A DNA stretch of 64,000 nt from Dicyema japonicum (Eukaryota; Dicyemida; Rhombozoa; Dicyemidae): positions 1,126,912 through 1,190,911 of the forward strand of contig RDEW01000013.1 in NCBI GenBank assembly GCA_011109175.1. The letters run 5' to 3'. The notes below the pieces were generated by a model. The model had not been told where the DNA came from. It worked only from the letters and a program-made list of their open reading frames with translations, and ran no database searches. Made by a program: the position numbers and the translations under genes. Below are positions 46,551 through 56,929 of the stretch, one piece after another (position 1 is the stretch's first letter; the number at the start of each line of letters is the position of its first letter).

Positions 46551-47459
46551 CTATAATTGAGAATATCTTCTGTTATATTTAAACGAGAAAATAATAGTAA
46601 CAATCAATGAGAATGAACCAGTTACAACTAGAGCTATTATATATTTGTTTTCTAAATTTAAATTAATATTACTGAAGGCATCAAAGTATGTTAAAATTCG
46701 AGTACTATGAGTCGTAATAGTCTTTAATTTCGTACTTAAAGGAACATGTGATGTTAATTTTTTTGATTTGAATTCTACAAATTATATTTTATAGTACTTT
46801 TTATATGACTATGAGTTGTAGTTAATTCTGTATTCAAAAGGGGTGGTGAATTGAATCGGAGATCTTTTTCAAAATCACATCCCTGGGCTAAATATCAGTT
46901 AAAATAATTACCATTTCCTGTAAATATTTTATTATTATCTGTTTTAAAAAGTTGCATTTTCATATCTTTTATTTTAATTGTTCCGTAATTAGGTTTTGTT
47001 ATAACTATTTCACTGCAGTTATAATAACCGTTATTTAAAATTTTCGAAGCTGGAGTATACATAAATGTCTGACGTGAAATCAATCTTAATCCATACGAAA
47101 CATACATTATATTTGATACAATGTAAAATAATATTTTGAATTCTATATAATTTTTCTGCCATTTGAGGTAACCAGATAATTGATCACTAATATAAAAATC
47201 AAAATATGCGTCGATTAAATTTTCATTTTTAATCTTTTATAAAATAAAATGTGATTACAGTATTATTAAATTTATGTTCAACTTCAATTATTCCACTGAA
47301 TAACGATACAACTTGATCTTTTTTTAATCCACCCCACAATGGTACATCATCATACAACTGTTCAAAAGCATCAATATTCGGCAACACATCTCTATTGCAT
47401 ACTAAATACGTATATATTCCTATTATTAATTTATTTTGTAAACCTAGTAATTGGAACAT
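46551..47459 (-). CDS. B2: single-pass membrane protein, four exons
   Basis: Exons 47459-47259, 47233-46912, 46887-46798 and 46774-46551 (201, 322, 90, 224 nt) join into 837 nt (278 aa). Introns are 25 nt (47234-47258), 24 nt (46888-46911) and 23 nt (46775-46797). The third intron holds an in-frame TAG and has no counterpart in the A genes. The N-terminal exon has LYDDVPLWGG. Exon 2 has MYTPASKILNNGYYNCSEIV. Exon 4 has a Ser/Thr-rich region, then NLNLENKYIIAL plus a hydrophobic helix and KYNRRYSQL. This is the only intact B-type copy. Family unrecognised; type I topology inferred. Confidence 0.65.
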
Positions 47460-47659
47460 CTCACAGCAATTGTTCTAATTATGAATTAAATCTTTTATTT
47501 AAATAAAATGGTAACTATTATTTTTTATTAAAATAAAGAATATTTTTATATTTTTTTGCTGCAATGAGATCCTCCGAACATCTTGAGATTTCGAACAAAT
47601 CTGAATCTACTACTGAACATCAATAGAACTAAACCAAAACACGTGATGTAGACGACTTT

Positions 47660-48210
47660 CGATGTTGTTCTCTGCCATGATGCATAATATTTACTACCTC
47701 CCAAATACCAAGATTCATAGACTACTCAATTGGTCTCATGTTGGTTGCTTGGTCACTCTTATTCATATATATCTCCCTCTGCAACTATCGCAACCATGTA
47801 TTTCCAACTCACTTTCTATGACCTCAATGCTAATGACCCACACTGTCAATTGATTTAGTCCTCGAATGTTAGAACAGAACATCATTTCGTTATGTGTACT
47901 CACAATTAACAAAAAAATGTGGGACTGTTCCTGGAAATCCAAACAAGTTTCTTGATCTCTCGATGTTTTATTTTTGCATTTAAAACATTGATTAACTTAA
48001 ATATCATATATGATCTAGAACGTGACGACAACCCGATCATCATTGACATCCTCATACATTCAGATATCTATAAAAAGTCAGAAATTGAAAAAAAATCCTT
48101 AATTTACTTCTTCATAAATAATTTACCTTTTTAGATAATTGTGGACTTTATTTTTCCTTTTTGTCGACTATAGAGAAATTAATATACAAAGGATTTATTG
48201 GGACACAATC
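47660..48210 (+). repeat. Anonymous repeat, partner of 38640-39958
   Basis: Lacks the 846-bp insertion present in the partner. A 63-codon frame at 47662-47853 is not conserved. 48211-49140 is AT-rich with no gene seen. Confidence 0.55.
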
Positions 48211-49146
48211 CTACTTTAATGGTTAAAATGGTTTGATAGTAATTCATCCAAATTCTTGCTTTAGCCCTAAATGATGAATATTTTCTAGGTAATAAATGTC
48301 CTAAAAGTATATAGAATTGACTTTTAACCATCTTTATTTTAACGAACATATATAACAACTCTTCACTGAGCCAAGCGAAAATTAATTGCTTTAGAGTGCA
48401 TGCAGGGCATTCAAACGTCCAATAATAATGTCTAAGGATCCTTACAAAGTTTTTATAAGTACTACCATCATTTATGCTTTCCTAGCTGGGTTTATGAATA
48501 TCGGTCCCTTTCCTGCAGGAGCTACAGAAAAAATCACAATTGAGAACTAAATAGAGCTGATAAATTTTTTTAATACTTAAAATCAAATCAAAAATACAAG
48601 GTAACATTGAAATACGGAATTACAATATCCTCAAAAATCTCTGACCCCAATCTTCATAATTTAACTTACTCGAATCCACTAAGAACAAACGTATCCGGAG
48701 AACTTTAACTGATATCCAAAAAACACGCAGGAGAATCTCATCTCTACAAAAGGTCATAGCTGCATTAAAAATATACACGACTTTATGTCTACGCAGCTAT
48801 AGGGACCCTCGAAGAGAACAAGATACTGGAAGCAAACCTGAGATTATTGGTTGAAGAACTGTTACTCAATATGGTTTTCAGTGTGAACTTGCGCGTATAC
48901 GATAATAGCTGTTTTTTGTTTTTAATTATTATTATATAAAATCGATCTTCTATAAAAACGTGTATTTACTATGATGAACATTAATCTATTTGCTCATCCT
49001 CCTAAAATAAGGTAAATTTAAATTCGGTTTTGTGAACTTAAGTTGAAAGTTTTCGAATTTTAGAATCATTTTTTGTAATCCATTTCACAAGCAGACTTTG
49101 TACAAAACGACATCAGTATTTACTGTCTCGTCGCAAATATCATTTA

Positions 49147-49390
49147 TTTTTTAGAAAGAAAATAGTTAACAAATAGATAAAGGTTGCTCTTATTTAAAGC
49201 CGTTTGTTCCAGAATTGAAAATGCATTTCCACTAAAGAAATGACTTAATAGACAGACTACTTTCTCCTTTATTCTATTCTCCTTCCTTCTAAACGAACCA
49301 ATAAGATTTAGCAGACTTTCTCTCAGAGTTGACTCAAGATGCGTCGCCGTTAGTCAAAATTGTCGAGACAGAAGCTATTTACACCAGTAG
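49147..49390 (+). repeat. Direct repeat copy 1 (partner 49765-50020)
   Basis: TTTAGAAAGAAAAT.G.TAACAAAT and CCAGAATTGAAAATGCATTT recur with the same downstream order (TTTAGCAGACTT.C.TCAG, TCAAAATTGT). Noncoding as far as I can see. Confidence 0.6.
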
Positions 49391-49539
49391 TTACCGGAGA
49401 GAAGAATCTGCTATCTCAGAGAGGATAGTTGTCTGGACATATCTTTTGTTTGCTAAAGCAAGTCTGAGAGATTCCAACCGAATCAGGAATCTTCCAGGTT
49501 CCAGTCATCACGCGATTGTAAAATCTGAAAATCACAAAT

Positions 49540-49695
49540 AGCTGTTTGTGTAACTGCTGCATTCACATTGATTGTCACTACTATTTTTTGTTTAAATCTA
49601 ACAGAAGATATTCTCAATTATAGTTACTTCATAATTAATAATCGGATATTTTGGGTTTTAATATAATATTGGGTTAATTCACTATTTTCTCATTT
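49540..49695 (+). pseudogene. Relic of a B-type terminal exon, opposite orientation
   Basis: AACAGAAGATATTCTCAATTATAG and the following GTTACTTCATAATTAAT block equal the reverse complement of the 3' end of B2, C and B1. It is preceded by a decayed TTGATTGTCACTACTATTTTT helix-coding part. This is the sixth member of the family and is only a fragment. Confidence 0.6.
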
Positions 49696-49764
49696 TATGA
49701 CGACTAAATCGATTTGTACTTAGTGATTAAACATTTGTTGGTGATGCACGCTGACAGTTAATAA

Positions 49765-50020
49765 TTTTATGTTTTAGAAAGAAAATTGCTAACAAATATT
49801 TAAAGGTTACTCTTAATCAAAGGCGATTACTCCAGAATTGAAAATGCATTTTTACTCATGATTTGTAAAAAAATTTCACTTAAGCGGCCAACTACTTTCT
49901 ATTTAATTAATTTTCTCCTTCTTGATAAACGATCCAATTTAATTTAGCAGACTTCCTTCAGGAGGTGATTCAAGATTAGTTCCCGTTAGTTCAAAATTGT
50001 ATGACAGAAGCCATTTAGAA
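49765..50020 (+). repeat. Direct repeat copy 2
   Basis: Partner of 49147-49390, about 618 bases downstream. Confidence 0.6.
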
Positions 50021-50079
50021 TAGGATTAGGTGCATGGGAACTGTAAAAGTACTAACTGAAGGAAAAAAGCCAACAAGTG

Positions 50080-51093
50080 GGTACTAATGTCGAGAGGTGC
50101 CACATTCCCCCAAAACAAAGTAGTACAAGTATTGGATCCATCCAGTATTTTTAAAGAAATGTTCAGTATTCTCACGCCCATTGCCCTGGAAAAGAAAGGG
50201 AAATAGTTGTATGAAATTACAATCATTTGGTTCAATGAGAGGAAACCACTACAAAAAACATTCATACCAAAAATTAAAGTATTTATATCTCCGTGATCCA
50301 TTTGAATTTTTCTGAGGTTTTAATTTGTATTGTAATGTCAAGTTATTCGATTTAGAGCCTAGAAGATTGTCTGTTTCACCAAATTCAGTCCGACCTCGTT
50401 TTGGGAAAACTTAAACTACGTGGAAAATCTCAAATTTTGTGAGGTTTATCATTTTAATAGTAATAATGAAATTTTCTTTAGTATTAAACCCACATATGGG
50501 GAAAATTAGTGTACAATTCTAATTTTTAAATTTGTCTTAGAAAATTTTTAGGATTATGACCAGGAAATTTAAACAAAATGAAAAAATTAGAATATATTAG
50601 AAAATACAGTCAGATCTGTATAAATATGCATTTATTTATGAGAACTATAGCATCTCTCAAGTAACCCAGACTGAAGGGGAAGAAATCTTATGTGAGGGAT
50701 GCTAAACGCCAATTTTAATTGGGTACCAATTAAATATTTTGAAAAGTAGTTTTATCATACATGGTAGAAAAAGTTGACATTCTTTAACTCTCCAATTTGA
50801 ATAGGACAATGCTTAATGGAGTTTACATTTTAACTCACGTACATAAATGATGCGTTCCTGTAATTTTCAATTTATGGGGATATAGTTTTCTTACCAAGAG
50901 ACTTTGAAGTTTCGATGTCAATCGCTGAAAAATTTACAAAAATAAGAGAACAGAAAGAAATCTTGGAAAAGTAAGAGAAATATAAGTATTTTCTTTGAGA
51001 ATAAATACCTGATACTCTGCGATTTTTGAAACACAAAGTAAAATAGTTCCCCCCAGCCCTGCACATAGTCCATCTAGTATTGAAAAATTCCAT
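50080..51093 (-). other. Possible multi-exon gene, unresolved
   Basis: On the minus strand an ATG at 51093 opens MEFFNTRWTMCRAGGNYFTL. A GT...TTTTTCAG interval (about 84 nt), a 37-nt GTAAGA...TTACAG interval and a 31-nt interval would join this to AIDIETSKSLGTHH and YSNWRVKECQLF. Further down, an ATG at 50301 and a 35-nt GTAATT...TTTCCAG interval give GNGRENTEHFFKNTGW. LGTH...SNW...GN...FF is vaguely like an ArfGAP domain, but the CxxC zinc ligands are not visible. I cannot build a continuous model. It may be real, decayed or chance. Confidence 0.2.
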
Positions 51094-51149
51094 TTTTTCT
51101 AAAACTTCTTGCGAATTAAAAACCTTTTGCAGAACAGAGAGTTCAGTTT

Positions 51150-51310
51150 TCTTTTGTTTTCACATGTTGCATTACATTATCTCCCTTGTTAATTTGGAGA
51201 CCAAGGTATTTCATAATCATTATCCGTGGTATTTCTTGTAGCCGATCTCCTGCTTCCAGTTACCTTCAACAGATCAGACTTCTTATAATGACTCGGGTAT
51301 TCTGAAACAG
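51150..51310 (-). pseudogene. Minus-strand LINE RT remnant
   Basis: Corresponds to 62980-63080 of the minus-strand LINE (a YLGLQINKGDN-type stretch after the active site). Short and broken. Confidence 0.4.
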
Positions 51311-51415
51311 ATACAAGAATTTGTTTCTAAGAGAACCATCCGAAGACTCGATGATAAAAAAATACTACCCCGGCCCCTCCTCAAATAGACCAATCAGAAT
51401 CTTCTATTTCGAAGG
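51298..51415 (+). repeat. Dispersed repeat, partner of 2301-2420
   Basis: See the partner. Both end near AATAGACCAATCAGAATC. Confidence 0.5.
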
Positions 51416-51689
51416 ACATGATGGTAAACCTGGATCGTCAACGATGTGGACACCATCCCTCTCTACTGATGTACGATGTCTTCTGTCCCTTTTGGAACCT
51501 CTATGAGTTGACAACAAATCACCTATTTGAATGTCATTAATTAGCACAAAATTCATCTACAATGGCTGGACTGACCGAAATATGGAAGCGACCGGTATTT
51601 ACTGCGTTTTATTTAATACATCCTACAAATTAGTGAGGCCGGAGTTACTTAACTAACTAACTTTTGAATATCCTCATGAAGTGATATAC

Positions 51690-51850
51690 GGTTAATTGGC
51701 TTTAAATTTCTCTTCCTTCCCTGTGATGTTGTCAATGGATCCATCTTACTCAGGAGACGCCAAAGCCTGACCGGTATTCAAAAAGTTCCATCTATTCATT
51801 CCTCTGGGAGAAAATTTACTTCCCTAGCGAAGAATCAAGGAATTGGTTAG
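51690..51850 (-). repeat. R1b repeat fragment
   Basis: CTTCCCTGTGATGTTGTCAATGGATCC and CTCAGGAGACGCCAAAGCCTG match R1b. Orientation relative to R1 is uncertain. 51860-52440 is AT-rich with no gene. Confidence 0.4.
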
Positions 51851-52454
51851 TTCGGTCTTACCTTTATTATATTATGTCACGGTCTTAGCGTACGTGGTAT
51901 CAGCCACCACGTGGTCAATGATTTTAATCATTTAATAAAATAATTATATATTTTTGTTCGTTATTGGATAATGATTAAAAATATATATTTTTATTTTAAA
52001 ATAATTATTTTTTTAGTTTTTTGAAAAAAAATTGATGAATGGGTACAGTATCAAAATACTTAGTTTTTAATATATAAAATGTTTCTTAATAATAATTAAT
52101 TTAAATTATTAAAAAAAATATTTAGCACGCTTTTATTAAAACGCGACTGATGGTTTTTGTTCTTAGATTGTTTCCTCACGATCTGAAAATAATTAAGGAA
52201 TTTAAAGAATTTGACTCGTCCCTTTCGCATCTGGCAATATATGATAAGGGGCGTTATAAAAGGCTTGCCAGTAGTTTTACGTTTGGAATCGATGTGCCAT
52301 ATATCTACGTATATTTATAATTGCTCATTTGTAGGAAACAAATTATAAATTACGATTTTTTGAAACGACGAACTAGAGCTAAAACGATTAAGGTATATTC
52401 AATCTTTAAGTTTTTAGTCTGAACACAACAAATCCCACATAGACAGGAACAGAC

Positions 52455-52980
52455 TTTTTAGTATTTTCAAAAAGCTGTACTACAATGTGACAAAGAACGA
52501 AGTTGGAGATATTGTAAAGCGGAGTCCATTTGGTGTGTCTAAGAGGCTTTTGGAAACAAAACCTCCGATAACACCAATTGTGGCAAAATACCCACGCGAC
52601 AGATATATAGCAGATCTGATCGATTTGCAACGTTATTCTGACAAAAACTTGGGTTATTCATGGGTATTTTTTCTTACTAATTTTCTGTAGCTTTTGACAG
52701 TTGTTGATTGTTTCAGCTAATTTGGTATGGTCGAAACTCTCTATAACAAAAATTCAAAGGAAGTAGTTGAAACTTTTCAAAAGTTTTTATACATATGGCC
52801 CCCCGTTATTATTACACACGGATAACGGAAAAGAATTTAAAAATAAATTGATGACCGAAATGTTAATGGAGCTTAAGGTAAAATTTGCCTTTGGGAGACC
52901 GCGTGCTCCATGGATACAAGGTCAAGTAGAGAGGTAAAAAAGAAATTATAAATTTAGATCTAACCAAAAAATATAAAAAG
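52455..52980 (+). pseudogene. Integrase-like transposon gene (SCAND3/KRBA2-type), D35E core, two tiny introns
   Basis: Open sequence from about 52473 (KKLYYNVTKNEVGDIVKR, ADLIDLQRYS) ends at YSW. It is followed by a 27-nt GT...AG intron (52664-52690) with TACTAAT inside. The frame continues VVDCFS, a stop replacing a Lys codon, then FGMVETLYNKNSKEVVETF. One frameshift precedes HTDNGKEF. QGQVER then meets a 24-nt intron (52934-52957), after which SNQKI restores the conserved ER.NQ. The catalytic D (DNGKEF) and E (QVER) are 35 residues apart, an rve-type integrase signature. Downstream sequence is frameshifted to IKNEEENQYGQIGYVFNV. The C-terminal part is displaced to 54090-54410. This is a DNA-transposon or co-opted integrase gene, now dead. 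Confidence 0.7.
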
Positions 52981-53164
52981 GCACTTCGGTGGTGTGGTGT
53001 GATCAACAATAATCTCAGATGGAAAATAAAGAACGAGGAAGAAAACCAGTACGGACAAATCGGGTATGTCTTTAATGTGGACAATCGAATAAAAGGAAAT
53101 TTGGAATAAACTCCACACTATGTGAATCATTCGTCCATTTGTAATACATAAAAATGAGTAAAGC

Positions 53165-53930
53165 TTGCGCCGAGACGCTGTCGAGTTGGCTGTGCCCCTC
53201 TTGTATTGGAATGGAGGCCCCCAGGCGGGGAAAAATAGCTCAGCCAAACTTTGCACTGCCACATACAGACCACACTCTCTTGAAGATCTCGAACCTCAAA
53301 AAGCCATGAAGATCCCAGTAAAAATCCCTAAAGGAGTACGAATTGCAGCAGCAACGTGTCTTTCAAATGCCATTCATCACGCACTATCTTCTGACAGTTG
53401 GGAATCCTGGCTAAATCTTACATGCTTTGCACCTGTCGCACTCGAATACCTACAAAGGAATCTGAGGATAGTAATAAAGAAACAATCTCCCGACTCAACT
53501 TATCCGGGAAACTGAAACAAAACATAATGAATTTTAGCTGTCATAACATACACGCAATACTTGAACAGCCACTTAATGTCAATGAGGTCGAAACCAGAGG
53601 AGCATACACCAAAGATGCTCCCAACAAACTATGGAGAGAGTAAAACGGAAATTTCTAGAGGGCGCATTACGGGTTATCGTCCGATGACACAGTACTGTCT
53701 TGTTACCCGAGGTCCTTAAATACTTAATACGAAGCACTTAGATGCACCGACTGACTATGAAAGTTTTGATCCTGAAGGAATCATTACAGAATCCGAAGTG
53801 CGCAACGGAATAACTTCCTTCGCCGCTAGCAGCGGTGGAGGATTGGAAGGCTACTTCCTGGCCTATGTTAAGACCTTACGTCCCTTACACCTCGGAAGCT
53901 GGACGCTGTCTTGTCAAATCAATTACGGAT
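53165..53930 (+). pseudogene. RLE-LINE N-terminal fragment inserted in the integrase gene
   Basis: MKIPVKIPKGVRIAAATCL and HALSSDSWESWLNLTCFAP (53305-53440), then ITESEVRNGITSFAASSGGG at 53775-53850, match the pre-RT region of the RLE-LINE (compare DIKWSIRAFPGSSGAGLDG near 24340). A gap of noncoding or decayed sequence separates the two pieces. It ends near 53935, within the interval between the integrase core and its C-terminal part. Confidence 0.6.
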
Positions 53931-54089
53931 CTAACCAATAAATAAAAAATGGATTTCCTCCACATCCGCTTTTCAGTGGATAGTTTGGAGTTATGTTTTT
54001 CATTTAAAAAAATTGTTTTTGAAATTACAACAATTCGAGACAACGAAACAAATACCATTCTTCTTATTTATATGATGTAAGTATCCACA

Positions 54090-54410
54090 GGAAGCAATTC
54101 CGGAGGATTTGTCGAATTTTCTGTCTTATGAAGTGGATGAAGCAACAAGAAGAGAGGCACGAATATATACGCTAGTAGTAGCACAAATGATGATTGGAAA
54201 AAGAAGGTAGAGAACGACGAAGAAACTTTAAAAGTTGGTGACAAGGTCCTTAAAAAAGGAGATCATGGCGAAAATCCAGCTCATCATACAATGGCACTGT
54301 ACGATGAGCTTGACTGCACCATCTATGAAGTATCAAAAATGAGGGTGATAATTGTTTTCTCAATGAAAATGAAAAAATTTCCAGGTCACGAGTTAAAGTG
54401 ATCGAAAACG
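54090..54410 (+). pseudogene. Integrase C-terminal part of the same transposon
   Basis: EDLSNFLSYEVDEATRREAR, then after a stop KVGDKVLKKGDHGENPAHH and LYDELDCTIYEVSKMRV. A KVGDKVLKK-type small barrel follows the catalytic core in this integrase class. It lies about 1.1 kb beyond the core because of the inserted LINE fragment. Confidence 0.5.
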
Positions 54411-54459
54411 CTAAATAATTTTAATTAGTAATTTATGTTTAATAATTTTACACTTTTGA

Positions 54460-54900
54460 AAGGGTTAAGTTTATGTTTTGGGTTTTTAGTAAAAATTGTG
54501 TTTATGGGTTTTTGAATAGGGTTTTTGTTAGGTTAATGCTTAGGGTTTTATTAGTGTTTAAGATTTTTGTTAGGGTTTTTAGTTATGGCTAATGTTTAGG
54601 GTTTTTGGTAGGGTTTTTAGTAATTGGCTAATGTTTAGGGTTTTTGGTTAGGGTTATTGCTTAGGGCTAATGCTTTAGAGTTTTTTAGTTAGGATTACTG
54701 TTTAGGATTTTTTTAGGGTTATTCGTTAGGATTACTGTGAGGGTTTTTGGTTAGGTGTTTTGGGTTTAGGTTAGGGTTACTGTTTAGGGTTTTTTGGTTA
54801 CGGTTAGGGTTAATGTTTATGGTTAGTGTCTACGATTTTTGGAAGGGCTAGTATTTAGCGTTTTGGATGGATTTAATTGTTAGGGTTAGTGTTTAGAATT
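54460..54900 (+). repeat. Degenerate TTAGGG-like interstitial array
   Basis: More than 20 GTTAGGGTT or TAGGGTTTTTGG units, irregular in length, run with strong G/T strand bias and almost no C. Units such as TTTAGGGTTTTTGGTTAGGG suggest telomere-type repeat that has expanded as a minisatellite. It could also be a retained telomere fusion or a G-rich satellite. Confidence 0.65.
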
Positions 54901-54919
54901 AAATTTTCATGTATATAGT

Positions 54920-56060
54920 ACGGATTACCATTTCTTTGTGCAATTTGTGGTTTATTTTTTAATTTGGATCTATCAATTTTTGCGTTCTAATAATTTTTAA
55001 TATCGTTGGTAAAACATATTGGGTATATTTAAGTTGATTCTGCTATACAAAATTCTGTAATTTTATTAGCCTCGACCATATGTGGGCTGAGGCAACGTAC
55101 GCGCTGTGACACAACACGATACGAATCTGACATTTCTCTTATTCAGAACATTGGTTTTTAATGATTCTGACTTCGTCTATACTCACGTGAACGAAGACAT
55201 TCGTTTTGTCCATCATAAACAAAGTCTTAATTGATCGGAAGGTTGAGGGAGTAACGTACCTCTATTGCACGTAATGTCTATTTGTATTGTGGTAAAATAT
55301 AGATAAAAATATAAATCAGTCCATTCTAACCTAATTTTACATCATTCAAAACTCATAAGTGGATGAATAGCCTTGAGGTTAAATGCATGTAAGATCTGAA
55401 TTCGATCTCGGTCAGAAAAAAATGTAAAAAGCTTGGATGACCTGTCGTAAGCTACAAATGAATAATAGCTAAAATTTTATTCCACGTCTATGGTGTAGAC
55501 ATAGTCCATCTTGCAGTGGAAAATAAGTTCGAGATTTTTCTTTATATTCGACGCAAAAAAACCTGAAAGTGGAAACCTCTTGAAGAAACCTGTTTTGTAG
55601 AAATACAAAAAAACGGTTGCATTCTACCTGTGAACAAATCAACGTTAACAATTTATTTACTTCAACCATAACTAATCGAATAATCCCAAAACGAGATGGC
55701 TCATGTTATAAATCCATATGGGACAGAATCTAATCTTGCAGCGATACATCTCAAAGTTCTGAATAAGGAACTGTTTTATGCACCTATGATCGGAATTCGA
55801 CGAATTGCATATCATCAGTGAATTGATAGAATCAAAGCCTTAAAAAACTCGAAAACACCTTGAAAAGGTTTAAATAACAGGATTTGAATGTGGAGTATAT
55901 TACGATAAATCTGGGCAATGTGGGATTTCACTGATTGGAGTCTTAGTTTGAGCATCTGTATTGGTGACATAATCGTGTTGTCTACATCAGTAAAGATATA
56001 TTCTCTCAGATGTATCTCATGTGAGAGCGAAATACATTTTTAAATATGCACGTACATTTA
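54920..56060. other. Upstream region of secreted-family copy 1
   Basis: 55480-55760 is similar to 60645-60910 (GTAGACATAGTCC, GTTATAAAT.CATATGG), so long upstream sequence was duplicated with the genes. No separate gene is recognised. A 66-codon minus frame at 55469-55669 is not conserved. Confidence 0.4.
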
Positions 56061-56065
56061 ATTAA

Positions 56066-56073
56066 TATAAAAG
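56066..56073 (+). promoter_or_regulatory. TATA-type element of secreted-family copy 1
   Basis: TATAAAAG, 30 bases before the ATG at 56096. It is conserved in position in all three paralogues. Confidence 0.55.
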
Positions 56074-56095
56074 AAACACATACGTCAGCTAATTA

Positions 56096-56536
56096 ATGTT
56101 ACCTTTAATGATATCAATCGTTTCTTTAGTAATGTCAGGAAAACCACAGGTCCCAGAGCAAAGAATAGAAAGTAATTTAATTATAGTTGACTTTAATAGT
56201 TCAAGAATGTGAAAGGGATGCTCTTTCCGTTCTAATAAAGTATTCAGTTATGTGGTAGTAACTTAAATGACAGAAAGCATGTTAATGATCTCCTAAGCGA
56301 GAACCCGAGATTTGTAATGACGAATATAATAATATTAATGTATTATTATTCACTAGGGCATCTTCACGAACCTCATGAAAAATTTAAAAAAAGATAACCC
56401 AAAGACTTATTGCGAGCAAATTCCTTATATTGAACAAGCACTAGATATGTTAGTCCAAAACGAGAATGTTTCATCCAAGACATTAAAACTTTACTGGGAT
56501 TGTTTGAGAAATAACGAGTCTAATCATATGAATTAG
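56096..56536 (+). pseudogene. Secreted-family copy 1, frameshifted
   Basis: Exon 1 (56096-56171, 76 nt) encodes a hydrophobic start (MLPLMISIVSLVMSGKP). A 28-nt GT...AG intron (56172-56199) follows at the position seen in the other copies. Downstream homology is clear (QECERDALSVLI; YSLGHLHEPHEKF; NPKTYCEQIPYIEQALDM; LKLYWDCLR). The frame is broken at about 56255, at a one-base loss near 56306, a one-base gain near 56333 and a seven-A run near 56390. A second tiny intron (56252-56273) would repair only the first. The second conserved Cys (ICN) is lost. Probably a pseudogene unless the A-run is a sequencing error. An AATAAA lies at 56580-56585. Confidence 0.65.
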
Positions 56537-56612
56537 TTAGCTAATAGATAATTTTACTTCCTCGGTTAAAATTGTTATCAATAAATTTTCTTTATTCAGT
56601 AAAATATATGGA

Positions 56613-56918
56613 CGTCGGGTGGCGTAGTGGTTAGGTGTCGGGCTAAAGTGACTTATGTTACGGGTTCGTTCAACCTGGTGGAAGGTTCCACGCATCTACG
56701 ATGCCCAAAAAGGTTTGACGAGTGACGCCGTCATCAGTGGATACTCACTGCGGAACTGGATTGTCTAGAAAGGACCCACACATAAGAAAAGAAAAAAGAA
56801 GTGAAGATCTTGGTTCTGCGATTAGTTAAAATTAACTGTTCTTTACTTAAATAAAGTGTGTGTCCTGCTTATGCGGAGCTATAGATATTATGGTTCTCGT
56901 GAAAAGGCTATTATTATT
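56613..56918 (+). repeat. SINE-T, full-length forward copy with 9-bp target duplication
   Basis: It starts CGTCGGGTGGCGTAGTGGTTAG (A box) and has GTTACGGGTTCGTTCAACC (B box), GGTTCCACGCATCTACGATGC, then a non-tRNA body to CCTGCTTATGCGGAGCTATA and a TTATTATTAT tail. ATATATGGA flanks it at 56604-56612 and 56919-56927. Other copies lie at 13150, 20148, 27474, 36100, 41805, 57715 and 60075, with a tail at 189. Confidence 0.85.
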
Positions 56919-56929
56919 ATATATGGAAT

